A DNA stretch of 64,000 nt, taken from Cannabis sativa (lineage: Eukaryota > Streptophyta > Magnoliopsida > Rosales > Cannabaceae). The notes beneath the pieces were generated by a model. It was not told the origin of the DNA. It did not search any database and worked only from the letters and a program-made list of their open reading frames with translations. The stretch is taken from the NCBI RefSeq assembly GCF_029168945.1, contig NC_083604.1, positions 68,216,211 through 68,280,210 on the forward strand, written 5' to 3'. Position numbers and translations under genes: made by a program. Positions 10,874 to 22,968 of the stretch are shown here, in pieces; within the stretch, counting starts at the first letter, position 1; each line of letters opens with the position of its first letter.

Positions 10874-13800
10874 TTACGTTCTCTGGTTCTTAGACGCAAA
10901 ACGAAGAACCAAGTAAAACAAAACCCTGTAAAGCACAGCCCAACCCAACATTATGACAACATTTTCCCACTTCTTATTAGATCCTAAATCACTATCAATC
11001 CCGAGACTCTTCAATATACTCTGTCCATTCACAGGTGTCCCATCACTCGGATTGATTCCAAACACGACGGTGTTCTGGTACTGATTCATCAGCAGACCTT
11101 CGTAAGGATAAGTCATGGTTGAGATCTTATTCATCCATTTCCAGTAAACAGGAATATCATGACTGTTCAAAAAATACCCACAAAACAAGAAAAACAGAGC
11201 TGTGAAAGCTATCACAGCCGCGTAACCCAATATGTAGTTGGGCACGATTGAGCTAACGAAGACGACAAAAGAATTGGTGGAGAGCAAAGCAACGTAGAGA
11301 ACAATGTAGAAATAGAGAAAAGGGCCGTCGAGTTTAAGGGCGAACCAGACGATGAGAGCGTAGACGAGTGCTTGGAGAGCAAGAAAGGGAAGGTAGGTTA
11401 TGAGGCCGGCTATGGTGTAGGAAGAGGCGCGGTAGGCGTTGTAAGAGGTTTCGCGAACGAAGACGAAGCGTTCTTGAATGAAGGCTGGGACGGCGTCGTT
11501 TGAGGAGAAGAAGAAGAGACATACTGTGAAGATGAAGAAACTGATTCTGTTTGTTATGCCTTGGAGTGTTTTTGGTGGGTCTTTGAACATTGTGGCCATC
11601 ATGAAACCCATGACGGTTAGGACCACGAGTCGTGATAGGAAGAGTTCTGGTGTTCTGCGGATGTTGATGAAGTTGCGGCGGATTAAGGTCCATGTTTCTG
11701 GGAAAAATGAGTTTGAGAATTTGGGACCGTAGTTGATGATGGAGCTGTCTAGCACACCTGGTGTCATGTAATCGTTCTCGTTTACTGTGTAGTCACTGCT
11801 GTGTGGGGTTGGTGTGCCTGGTAGGATCTCGCTTGAGTAGGCGTAATATCCCGGTGATGAACTGAAAAAACACACAATTAATTAATTGTAACTTATTCCC
11901 TATCTCATATAATTATTGCTTGTATATGTTCATTGTGTGGAAATATCTAGATGTGTAAATGGTGCATGCATGAAATCTTTGTACATTTTAGATATGATGA
12001 TAATCATCATCATCATTTGAAAATACATGTAAATATATATGATGAAAAATCAGTTACTGAAATTTCATAATTAGCACTACAATTTTGTTTTTGTTACTTT
12101 ACTAGTCAAACTCTAGGAAATTAAGCTAGGAATTGGTTAAAATAAGTTACTGAAATATGCATTGATTGATAAGAGTATAACTAAGCACAAATGCCTAACA
12201 AAATAAAAGTTACCTATTTTATATATTATTGTTTGATTTTCAAATAGTATTCAAAAAAACGACATGACATTGTAATGCTAAAGTTTCTTTTAACGTTTCT
12301 CTAATGTCATATATTTTTAAGGGCATGATAAAGTTGTGTTATATAGTAAACTAGATTTCTCCTTAAAATAACAGATCTCAACTTCCATTTTCTTTCTTCT
12401 CCAAATATCCAAAAGAAAAAGAATCTTTAAAAATATTTCTTTAATTTATTTTCAATTTATTGTACTGCTTAATTATTACCTCATAGGGTTGCCTGCAGCT
12501 TTTTGATGAGCAGTATTCTTGGGCCGAGGTGGAGTAAACTTTAGTTTCTCCACCACACCACTATGGCTAGCAGCCCACGACCTTGACGTGGAATTATTAT
12601 TATAAGGGCTCCTCACACTACGATCAAAATCCGAAGCATTATCTTTACTAGCATGCAAGTGAAGCCTTTTATTGCCTCCCCTCGCAACACCATCACGACT
12701 CCCTCGGCGAGGTAGTGCTGTTGGTGATGATGGCACTACTGTTGAAATAACCGAAACATCTATTTCCCTTAACTTGGCGGGTTTCACGCCCGTGCGCGCA
12801 AATTCAGCTACAGCCTCAACTCCCAATTCAGACTGATCATACTCTTGAATAACATCTATAAGATTCTCTAAGGAGCTCTCTCCATTAGGCACTTTTCGCC
12901 CCATTCTATTGAGGTAGCCAGTGACATCCTTGGGTGGGCCTTGAAACATGAGTTGCCCTCGAGCCAAAACTATAAGGTGGTCAAGAAGCTGCACGATTCG
13001 TGAGGAGGGTTGGTGAATGGTGAGGATCACGGTGCTGCCCGATCGTGCTATGTCGTGAACTTTTTCTATGACGCTGTGAGCACTGGTTGAGTCCAACCCC
13101 GAGGTTGGCTCGTCGAGGAAAAGCAGAGATGGACCGTGAATGATGTCAACACCTATAGAAACTCTTCGCCTCTCACCGCCCGACACTCCCCTACTTCCCT
13201 CGTCACCTATGAAGGTGTTGCGAGCTGACTAGAGGAAAATGCAGAAAAAAAAAAACAAAATTAGATTTAAGCCGGTACCATGTTACTAGCTAGTATATAT
13301 CATTTTGATGTATATTGATTAATGCAGTTAATAGAATATTGTTGTCCAACACAATATTATATATTCTAAATATTGGATCAATCGAAATTTTATAGTATTG
13401 TACACTTCCATACATAACAAATGTTCTAGCATTTTAAGGTTTGATGTCAATTGATTAACAATTTTTTATATTATTTGTTAAAATTGAAGGTGTGATGTAC
13501 CAATAGCAATATATTATTATTTATTAAATTTAAATATGTGACCTGATATTAAAATACAACAATAGCAATATATTATCTTGTGGTGTTCTCTTAGAGTATC
13601 TCTAGTGGTAATATTTTTTAAAAATGTTAAAAATTTACATATTATTTAAAAATATAATATTTTATTTTATCTCTCTTCCACATTATTTTTAACACTCTTA
13701 CTTCTAAAAATACTCAAATGTATAACACTCTTTAAAATGTTATATTTATAATCTCACTCATTATTATTTAATATATATTCTAATTTTTAGCTACAATAAC

Positions 13801-15090
13801 TTTTTAGCTTCAATTGTTTATTAAAAAAAATAAATAGCATCAATGCTACAACATAGCATCCATGCAAATCATTTTCTCTACAATGGTATAGCATCTCAAT
13901 ATTTTGTCACATAATATATCACCTTACCAAACATTCTCTAAAATTTTACCATTGGAAATACTCTTAGTATTTTTCTTATAAATATGAGCATCATTACGGG
14001 GCACCAAGATTAATAACATCTATCCTATACTATTTTATAATTAGTTAACGATTTTCTATAAGTTAAATTAAAATAAGTAGACTGAATATTAAATTTTACT
14101 AATGGTACCCTTCAGCATTTCAATATGTATAATGGTGGCAATTAAAAGAGAAATGATAATTAAAAGGTACTAGTGATGCTTAGCATTTTATATGTCAATA
14201 TTTTTATTGGTCTAATTAATTATCGAGTCTCATATAGTTTAATGCAATAACTTTTAGGGAATATCACTAATCAATCTCAAGCTAACGTCTAAAAGGTACT
14301 TAGCACCAATAGTGCTTAATAACAATACTCAAATTAAAAATTAGATTAATGCTAAAGATTATTAGTGCACATCGGTACTACTATTAAAATTAATAATATT
14401 GTTATTTGGTATTTTCAGTTGTGTAATACCATAATGTGTGTGGCTTTATGTTTTTAATATTAAGTATTACTAGAATGTATTCATGTATGATTTAGAGTGC
14501 TCATATTTCTCTTTATAACAATACACTTTAAATGTGATTAAAAATAAGAAAAGTACTCTCACTCTTTATAAGTTAGAGATGATTATTATCAATTTATCAC
14601 TTACTGTTAATCCAAGTTGTTCGATAAGTTTTTCCACTCTGTGTTTCTTGTCGGTACGAGAGATGGAGCCGAGTCGAAAATCAGCTGCGAACATCAAAGT
14701 CTCGAAGACTGTAAGCATTGGGAACAGCCTATCTTCTTGCATAATATAAGCCGAAGTCCTTTTGATCATGCTTGGGTTCATTACTACACCATCTAAACAC
14801 ACTCTGCCCATTAGACTCCCACTGGCGATTCTGCCTGCCAGACCATCCAAAAGGGTGGATTTTCCAGCACCACTCGGCCCCATCACCGCGGTGATGGACC
14901 CCTTAGGCGCATAACCACGTATCTCATGCAACAAGTCTACTTCCTGGCTCTCCCATTTGCCTTCTACCTTCTTTTTCTTCGTTACCGTGTATGTCAAGTC
15001 ACTGAACTCTAACCCACCAGTGAAGTTCACAGCCTTATTTGCTATGTCAATCACCGCGTCACGGCGGTGATCGTTGTAATTTTTAGCCAT
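10874..15090 (-). CDS. STR2: STR2-like half-size ABCG transporter (arbuscular mycorrhiza)
   Basis: Minus-strand gene with three exons: 15090-14605, 13228-12480 and 11861-10874. Introns are GT-AG (first donor GTAAGT) and the joined frame is open for 740 residues, close to the roughly 730 usual for the family. Domains: nucleotide-binding domain with Walker A GPSGAGKST at about residues 71-79, ABC signature VSGGERRR at about 177, Walker B LLFLDEP at about 197-203 and the switch histidine in TIHQPSS near 234. A Ser/Asn-rich linker follows. Exon 3 encodes about six membrane segments, including FTALFFLFCGYF, and a C-terminus ending FASKNQRT. Family knowledge: STR2 pairs with STR in the periarbuscular membrane and is needed for arbuscules, probably in lipid export to the fungus. 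The assignment rests on remembered STR2 features such as TGGLEF, IRRTPELFLSRL and the C-terminus; other ABCG half-transporters are less likely. Confidence 0.93.
13592..13966. mobile_element. MITE in STR2 intron 1 (GAGTATCTCTAGTGG ends)
   Basis: The left end reads TTAGAGTATCTCTAGTGGTA. The right end, reverse-complemented, reads CTAAGAGTATTTCCAATGGT. The interior is AT-rich and non-coding. A related, more decayed copy is at about 63410-63715 (shared words near CTCTTCCACATTATTTTT and TAATCTCACTCATTATTATT). It does not touch the splice sites. Confidence 0.6.
14148..14330. mobile_element. MITE, GAGAAATG family, in STR2 intron 1
   Basis: A 183-bp element starting GAGAAATGATAATTAAAAGG and ending in the inverted counterpart (AACAATACTC). 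The flanks CAATTAAAA and AAATTAAAA match at 8 of 9 positions, as in Mutator-type insertions. It is the same family as 5888-6016 and 32393-33208. Confidence 0.65.
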
Positions 15091-15571
15091 GTAATAATAG
15101 ATTAGTAGTAGTAGTAGTGTGAGGTTTGAGAGAGAGGTATCTAGCTTATTAGCCTAGCCTCTCAATTTTGAGGTAAGGGAATAAAGAGGCAATTAAAACA
15201 AGTAGTAATGGTCTAAAAATGTCTACAGCTGGTCATGAGACATTTTAAGGAGGTACTTTCAAAGTGGGTAAAGAAATGTTTTTATGGAATAGTCCAATTC
15301 AAATAGTTTTAATCGAAAAGGGGAAAGATGGATATGAAATTATTTTTAAATATATTTTTCTTGTTTTCTACATCGATCAATTGTTTTGGCTTTATTGGCG
15401 TTTGTTCTTTTGGCCAGGGATCTGAAATTTGAATCATTTCTACGGATAAAAATGTATAATTTAATAATAGATATTGATATGTTTGGTCAATGCAACGTTT
15501 CATTGTACAATAGACAGAGTTTCAGTAGTTGTCCAATATCGGAACACAACTAGTTTTGTTTAGGTTCCAAG
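15091..15571 (-). promoter_or_regulatory. STR2 upstream region with a CTTC/MYCS-like motif
   Basis: This 480-bp stretch between the STR2 start codon and the copia LTR should hold the 5' UTR and proximal promoter. TCTTGTT occurs on the plus strand at 15359-15365, about 270 bp upstream of the ATG, inside TTTCTTGTTTTCT. That core matches the CTTC/MYCS element known from mycorrhiza-inducible promoters. I found no consensus P1BS (GNATATNC). A 7-base match can be chance. Confidence 0.4.
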
Positions 15572-16061
15572 TGTTAGACTTTTTATTTGGGCTTACATTA
15601 AGTTTTATTGGTTTTATTAAAACTTGGGTTGATTGGATAGTTCTTTGCTGTGTTAGCCCATGTTGTTGGTGATCAATTGTTAATGGGCTTAGCATCTGTG
15701 TGTAAAGTCTAGGTGAAGCAGAAGTGTGGGCTTTTCTAGTTGACTGAAGCCTTTGATGAGCAGGCCCAGCCCAACTAGGGTTTTGTAGCTAAGTCTCCTC
15801 CCTAACTCTATAAATACATATTGTCTCATCACAATTGTATACCTTTTGATAATCAGATAAATAAAACTGCTTCTGATTTAGAGATCTAGGGAGGAATACT
15901 TAGTTGATAGTATTGCACTATCAAATTGGAGTAACTGCTGTGGATCAAACAGAGATAATTGCTATGGATCAATCAGGTACACATACCTAATTATTATATA
16001 TTACTATTGTGTTCTATGTTATATACAAATAGATTTTGGGTATATTATTAATTTTTTAACA
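15572..16061 (+). repeat. 5' LTR of the copia element
   Basis: 490 bp, from TGTTAGAC to TTTAACA. It includes a TATA-like CTATAAATACATA near 15809, followed by ATAAATAAAACT near 15860, a plausible promoter and polyadenylation region. Confidence 0.9.
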
Positions 16062-16063
16062 TG

Positions 16064-16079
16064 TGGTATCAGATTGCCA
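16064..16079 (+). promoter_or_regulatory. Primer-binding site, tRNA-iMet type (copia element)
   Basis: TGGTATCAGATTGCCA begins 2 bp after the LTR. The first ten bases match the 3' end complement of initiator tRNA-Met; the following bases have drifted. Confidence 0.85.
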
Positions 16080-17640
16080 ATTGTATATGATTTAGAACCT
16101 ATAATTTGTATAACCATTAATATGTATATGTTAATTTTTTTTTTTCAATTACATATTAATTTCGTTATTATTTTATGTTGAATTTTTTGTTTTTCAATCT
16201 TAAAATTTTAGGGGTTTTATTCCTCATTAAATTCTCTTTCTTTTGATATATTATTTGCATAAAATTATTGAGTGATTTAGGAGAATTTTAAGATTAAACT
16301 TTTACGGTTTATATATTTTCTTTATGAAATTAATTTTGTGTTTTTTAATTCTATTGATTATAATCTGAAATTAATTGTGCATATCTCATCAATCATTGAT
16401 TTAAAATGTTTCTAAAAGTTTAATTTCCGAATTGGATCAAATTTTCGGGTTACTTTGCTTCTTTAGTTTTTGGATTAGTTTTAATTTAGATCTACCTAAA
16501 TTTATGTGTTGTTGCATGAAATTAATACCATAGATCTATTAGAAATTGTAAATCAATCAAAACCCCTCTTTTTCCCGTCTGTTTCATCACTTTTTTGGTC
16601 GGAATTTCATCCCGACCCGTACGGTTCTGAACCGGGTCGCACAAACCCGTTTACAGCATTAAGGAGACTGCTGGAGGTTGAAGACAACCTGCTGGGACGA
16701 AGCCCACTCGCGGCTGCCGGAGAGTGAGAGAGAGTGAGGTAGTTTCGTGACTCCGTTTTCGACGATTCTTTTTTCCAGCATTATTAGAATTTGATTTCTG
16801 ATTTTTTGGTGATTTTAAATTAATTTTTTGACGCCGTTTAATAATTATTATTATTTTAATGATAATTATGCAGTTAAAAAATTATTAAAAATAATTTTTG
16901 ATGATTTTTCAAAATCCATAAATCATAGAAAATTTTTTGGGTTTCTTCTCGTTCCATAAGATATAGTCACTCTCTTATTTGATTTATCTTGACTATGTAA
17001 TCTCCACCAATATTCTTTCTTTCACATCTTTCCATTATTTGTTGTTCTAAAATTATAAAACTTGATTGTTTGATACAAAAATAATGTGTTATGGTGGACA
17101 CTTTATTTTTTTTCATTATCAATATAATAAAAGCAATTAATATATCTCTTTTGAAAATTTGGTTGAAAATTATTAATTTTCAATGATTGTTTTATCACCA
17201 AATTTCACATGTTGAAGAAAATATTATATCTTTTGGTTGACTATATGTGTAATTACTTGCCCAAAGGTAGTATTTACATATATTAGTTCACATTCCATGA
17301 AGTGAGTTAATATTAAATGTATATATTTTAATTATTTGCCCAAAGGTAATAATTTAAATATATAAATTTATTATTATTTTTTGCTTGAATTAATACATAT
17401 TTTTAAGAAATTTATTTACCCAAAGGTAATAAAATTCTTAAATGATATGTATTTTTTCTTTGTTGTTAACTTCATGAAGGTAGATCATGTGTGTGTTATA
17501 TTCTCACCCCAAAGGGGAGTTTATAATGACCAGTTGACTCTACAATATTTTCTAATGCATCGCTCATATTGCTTATTCAAGTTTTACTTTTTTGGATTTT
17601 TCGGTCTCCTTTCTACGAACAACAATAACGGTTTCATCTG
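16080..17640 (+). other. Untranslated leader of the copia element
   Basis: It is non-coding and AT-rich, apart from a GC-rich island at 16590-16735. The word GCCCAAAGGTA or a near variant recurs at about 17260, 17338 and 17417, with CCCAAAGGGG at about 17508. These motifs are spaced about 78-91 bp and lie in otherwise similar AT-rich context. Confidence 0.6.
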
Positions 17641-18330
17641 AATTCTGAATGCTTCCAACTTTAAGACATAGAAACGAGATGTGAAAATTAATTTAGGCAT
17701 AATAGATTTGGACTTATGCCTTCGAGAAGAAAAAATCTGCTGATCTTATTCTAATATCAGAATTGTTGCCCAAAAATTCTTCATGCACATTAAAAAATTC
17801 AAATCATCTTAGTCTCATTGCTGTGAAACGTTTAATTCCTGAACATCTTTTGGTGGTTTGTCAAACACCACAAATGTTAATGAATATTTCAAAGCAAAGA
17901 AAAACTATTTCACACTAGTGAAATCGCTGCAATTGGACATCTTATGAATGCAATGACAACCATTCAGTATGATAAATCAAAGGAGTGCGAGGTTTTATTT
18001 TAAAAATTATTAATGTTCAGTACAAGTTGAAAGATTATAATATTCTTCTTCCCGACTTTTACACTATTCTTCAAGTTCTTCATGCACTTCCTGCCTCTTT
18101 CAGCCTTATCAAGACAACCTAAACACTTATAGTAAAATATAAAGTGTTAGTAACCTTATTTCTCAGTATAAAGTTAAGCAAAGCAAGCTAACAAAATGAG
18201 AAGAATGAGTCTTCTCACTTTGTTTCTCAACTCAAGCCCAACAAAGGATAAAGAAAATATGAAAAGAAGCAACCACAACCAGGGGCTAAGGGATCTCAGA
18301 AGATAAGTGAGAGGGAGTCAAAGCTTAAAG
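17641..18330 (+). pseudogene. Copia gag remnant
   Basis: It lies between the leader and the pol fragments, where gag is expected. Stops and shifts are dense. Only fragments, such as SLIAVKRLIPEHLLVVCQTP-like text, can be read, so identity rests mainly on position. Confidence 0.45.
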
Positions 18331-18572
18331 TGGCACTTATGTTAGAGTTGATGTTATCTATATTGGCACACTTATTCTTGAATTACAGTTTAGTGTTCAG
18401 ATTGTTTTGAACAGTAATTTCTTGATTCCTACTTTTAAAGTAATTCAGTTTCGCTTCCGCTTATAGTTAAACAATGATTTTCTTTTCGTTTTGCCAATTA
18501 TAGTGTTGACATTATGTTTGACTCCGAATAATTGGAAACTGTTTTTACTCTGATATTCTTTTCAAATTATCA

Positions 18573-21460
18573 TTGACTTCCTTAGCTTCCTTTTTCAATA
18601 TTGTGAATATTGTGGATAAGAAATCTTATATTAAGATAACATCCTTATTATTCTGGCACGATAAATCGGGTCATATTTCTAAAGAAAGAATTGATCGATT
18701 ACTTCTAGCTAAAATTCTTTCTCCTGTTGATGTTTCTGGTTGTGATACTTGTCTTGATTGTCTTGGTAAAAAATTGACTAAAATAAGAAAGCGGATCGCT
18801 CACTATAGTCACTCTTTATAAGAGATTATCCACACTAACATCGGTAAACCTTATTCCAACACGTTGTGCGAACAAGTATTTTAGAACTTTTATCGATGTT
18901 TTTTCTTCTTATGGCCTCACCTACCTGATCAGAGACAATCCAACGCTTTTGATAAAGTCAAAATCTTTCGAAATGTTCTTGAGAAATCATTGGGAAGAGT
19001 CATAAAATTTGTTCATTTTGATCGCGGAGGAGAATATTCTGGTTGTTATATAGAATCTAAACAACACATGAGGCCTTTTGCTGAATATTTTCTAAAAAAT
19101 TGTGTAGTTTCTGAATACAATATGTCAGGTTCACTGAGAAAAATGGCGTTGCTGAAAGGAGAAATCGCACTCTCATGGATATGATCAGAAACATGATAAG
19201 TAGAACAAATCTTTCAGAGTTTTTATGGGGTGAAGCACTCATGACTGCAACTTATATTTTAAATCGTGTTTCCAGTAAATCTGTTTCCAAAATCCTTTTG
19301 AGTTGTGGATTGAGAGAAAGCCTAGTCTAAATCATCTTCATGTATGGGGTTGTCCAGCTGAAGTACGGATATATGATCCTAATTTGAAAAAGTTAGATTC
19401 GAGAACAAATCGTTGTTATTTCATTGGTTATCCAATGCGCTCAAAAGGATATCGCTTTTACTGTCCTACTCGTGGTACGCGAATTGTTGAATCTCAGACT
19501 GCTAAATTTCTGGAATTTAATGTTGCTGAAAATATTACTTCACCATCTCTTGAAATGGGGGAGTCATCTAAAGGAAATTTTATTCCTATCTCTTTTTCAA
19601 GAGATGATAATAATAGCAGTCTTATTCTTACTCTAGTTGATAACACTCCCATTGCTGATGAATATATTGCTCCTAAAATCTAAGATGACAAGGGTCCTAC
19701 TATTGATGAGGAACCTATTATTGAAGAAGGTTTTGTTGTTAATGAAGATCCTGTTATTGAAGAAATTCCAATTGTGGAATATGTCATTCAAAATGGTGGT
19801 TAACAAATAGAGGTTATTCCAGAAGTACCTCCTATATGGAGATCTCAAAGACAAAAAATGTCAATAAGGTGTGATGATAAATCTATTTACCTTGGAGAAG
19901 GTGAATGTGATCTTGGTCATTTTATGGAACCTCTTACTTATAGTGAAGCACCCAATTGTCCACATTCTTCAAAATGGATAGAAGCTATGGATGATGAGAT
20001 TAAGTTCATGGACAAACATAATGTATATGTGGAAGTTAGTTCTATTACCTGATGGTTTCAAACCAATAGGTTGTAAGTGGATTTTAAAAACTAAAAGGGA
20101 TAAAAAGGGGACAGATTGAAAGGTTTAAAGCGCGTTTAGTGGCTAAAGGCTTTACTCAAAGAGAAGGTATTGATTACACTGAAACTTTCTCACATGTTTC
20201 CACTAAAGATTCATTCAAAATTATTATGGCCTTAGTTGCGCATTTTGATTTAGAGTTGCATCAAATGGACGTTAAAACTGTTGTTCTGAATGGAGAATTG
20301 AGTGAGCAAGTCTATATGTCTCAACCTGAAGGCTTCGAGGAAAATAGAAATGACAATTTAGTTTGCAAATTAAAATGATCTATTTATTGTCTCAAACAAG
20401 CATCTCACCAGTGGTACTTGAAGTTTGATAAGGTTGTGACACTGTTGGGTTTCATCGAGAACAAGTTTGACTAGTGTATTTATATGAAGATCAGTGGGAG
20501 TCATCATATTTTTTCTTGTTCTTTATGTAGATAATATTTTACTTGCCAGCAGTGATTTGTCATTACTAAATGAGACCAAAAGTTTTCTGTCTACCAATTT
20601 TGATATGAAAGATCTTGGAGAGGCATCTTTAGTTTTGGAGATTGAGATTCATCATGATAAGAATTGAAAATTTCTTGGCTTACCTCAAGAAGCTTACATT
20701 AATCGTGTGCTCAAAAGGTTCAACATGGATTTGTGTAAAGCTGATTCGTTCTTATTTTGAAAGGGACAAATTTACTAAGCAACATTGTCCCAAGAACGAC
20801 TTAAAAAGAGAAGCAATGAAGAATATCCCATATGCAAATGTAGTAGGGAGTTTGATGTATGCTTAGGTTTGCACTAGACCTGACATTGCTTTCATGGTCG
20901 ATGTTCTTGGGAGATATTTATCTGATCCTGACCATGATCGTTGGGTTGCAGCCAAGAAAGTTTTGAGATATTTGCAAAGAACGAAGAGTTTTATGCTCGT
21001 GTATAAGCATGTTGACAATCTTCGAGTTGTTGGGTATTCAGATTCAGATTTTGGTGGTTGTGTAGATGATTTAAAGTCAACTTCTGGCTATATTTTCACT
21101 TTTGTTGGTGCTGCTATTTCTTGAAAAAGTGTTAAATAGACTTTAATCACATCATCTACTATATATGTTGAGTTTGTCGTATGTTATGAGGCATCTTTGC
21201 AAGCTTTATGGTTAAAGAATTTGATTTTAGAGATACGACTAGTTGATTCTATTTCCTCTCCTATACTAATCTATTGTGATAATAATATTGTTGTTTTCTT
21301 TTCAAAGAATAATGAGATTAGTAGTGCTTCTAAACATATGGAAATAAAGTATCTCACTATTAGAGACTTGGTCAAGAAAGGAGACATTGTGATAGAATAT
21401 TGAAAGACCAAGTTGATGTTAGCAGATCCTCTAACCAAAGGATTAAGTGCCATATTGTTT
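18573..21460 (+). pseudogene. Copia pol remnant (GAG-pre-integrase, INT, RT, RNase H)
   Basis: Domains are in Ty1/copia order. The GAG-pre-integrase zinc motif lies at 18640-18820 (WHDKSGHISKERIDRL, then CDTCLDCLGKKLTK). The integrase is broken at 18830-19300 (HFDRGGEYSG). The integrase C-terminus is at 19303-19540 (HLHVWGCPAEVRIYDPN). RT spans 20100-20640 ([31 protein letters not shown]). RNase H covers 20890-21400 (YSDSDFGGCVDDLKSTSGY, YCDNN). At 20524-20535 the RT catalytic YVDD reads YVDN. At least ten stops or shifts break the frame. It cannot make its own enzymes. Confidence 0.88.
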
Positions 21461-22170
21461 GATTACATGTTGTTCATATGAGCATTTTATAATCTTTTGT
21501 TCCTTTGGGTTAGTGGGAATTTCTTATTTTATCTTTTGAGATTACATTTATATGTAATTTACTTGTTGATGTTATGAACTACTTTGTGGGCCAATACTTT
21601 TTGATTATTGGATGTTTATGCTTTCAGTTAGGTTTTGTTATATTCTCGAGAATGATTGAATTGAAAGCATGTAGTTCATATCTTGTTGTGATCATTGTAT
21701 TTTAAGTATATTTGCTTAATGACAATGATATGTTGTTGGCTTAATTCTTTAAGCATATTTAGTGACACTAACTTATTTTAAGTGGTGTATGATGAATTTC
21801 ACTGGCTTATTTATTAAGCATCACGGTATCAGTGAAATTGAGGACTGATAAGGATATTATGTTATTTTAAATTGATCACATGTTGAACATAATTCCTTAC
21901 CACACTGCTAGACTTATTGGCCATGTCGATTTAATACTTTGGTATTTGTGATTATGAATGTCTTTTGTTGAGTTAAAAACATTATGATTGTCATAGTTCA
22001 TTATCAAAAGTTAAATTGGACCGGTATGTTGAGATGCTATCAGAGAACTATCATTTTTTAAAGTGGCCACAAATGTTTTCTTGTTGTTCAACCCATGAGT
22101 CATTTTCAAATAAAATTATTTTGATATATAATATATATGTATTAAAATTAATGTAGCCCAAGTGGGAGAA

Positions 22171-22650
22171 TGTTAGACTTTTTATTTGGGCTTACATTAA
22201 GTTTTATTGGTTTTATTAAAACTTGGGTTGATTGGATAGTTCTTTGCTGTGTTAGCCCATGTTGTTGGTGATCAATTGTTAATGGGCTTAGCATCTGTGT
22301 GTAAAGTCTAGATGAAGCAGAAGTGTGGGCTTTTCTAGTTGACTGAAGCCTTTGATGAGCAGGCCCAGCCCAACTAGGGTTTTGTAGCTAAGTCCCCTCC
22401 CTAACTCTATAAATACATATTGTCTCATCACAATTGTATACCTTTTGATAATCAGATAAATAAAACTACTTCTGATTTAGAGATCTAGGGAGGAAGACTT
22501 AGTTGATAGTATTGCACTATCAAATTGGAGTAACTGTTGTGGATCAAACAGAGATAATTGCTATGGATCAATCAGGGACACATACCTAATTATTATATAT
22601 TACTATTGTGTTCTATGTTATATACAAATAGATCTTGGGTATATTACTAT
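22171..22650 (+). repeat. 3' LTR of the copia element, end missing
   Basis: It begins TGTTAGAC directly after AGTGGGAGAA and follows the 5' LTR with seven substitutions until GGGTATATTA near 22645. There the sequence diverges and the expected TTTAACA end is absent. Confidence 0.88.
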
Positions 22651-22963
22651 TGTCTCGTTTGCATTGAAAATAATTATGTTTTCTAGTTTTCTGCTATAAA
22701 TGATCAGTATACTATGTCGTTGAAGATTTTTTTTTTTTCACATGCACCAACTATGATGTGAAATATATATATATATATTTTTTCTTCTTTTGCTGAATTG
22801 TGATATGAAATTTCTTATTAAAATATTCTCTTTTTCAAAAATGCATGACCTCGGTTTCTCCCACTCTCTCAATTCACATGAATAAAGAAATCGGAGTCAT
22901 GCATAAAGAAATTAGAAAAAGAACAAGATAATAAGAAAAAAAAATGAACTGTAATCAATAAAT
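22651..22963. other. AT-rich spacer between two retrotransposons
   Basis: About 310 bp with a TA run near 22768 and no recognisable gene. Confidence 0.5.
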
Positions 22964-22968
22964 TTGTA

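Larger units (their letters stand above)
15572..22650 (+). mobile_element. Ty1/copia LTR retrotransposon, recent but coding-dead
   Basis: Plus-strand element of about 7.1 kb: 5' LTR 15572-16061, tRNA-iMet PBS, a leader of about 1.5 kb, decayed gag, copia-order pol (gag-pre-integrase, integrase, RT, RNase H), polypurine tract near 22155-22170 and a 3' LTR from 22171. Over about 475 comparable bases the LTRs differ at seven positions. The 3' LTR lacks the last 15 or so bases of the 5' LTR, so no target duplication can be read. The insertion lies 480 bp upstream of the STR2 start codon, in the opposite orientation to the gene. Confidence 0.9.

Noticed and set aside
11334..11732. Open frames overlapping STR2 exon 3 on both strands
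   Set aside because: They are out-of-frame shadows of the ABCG membrane domain. Their His/Arg-rich or basic text is not protein-like.
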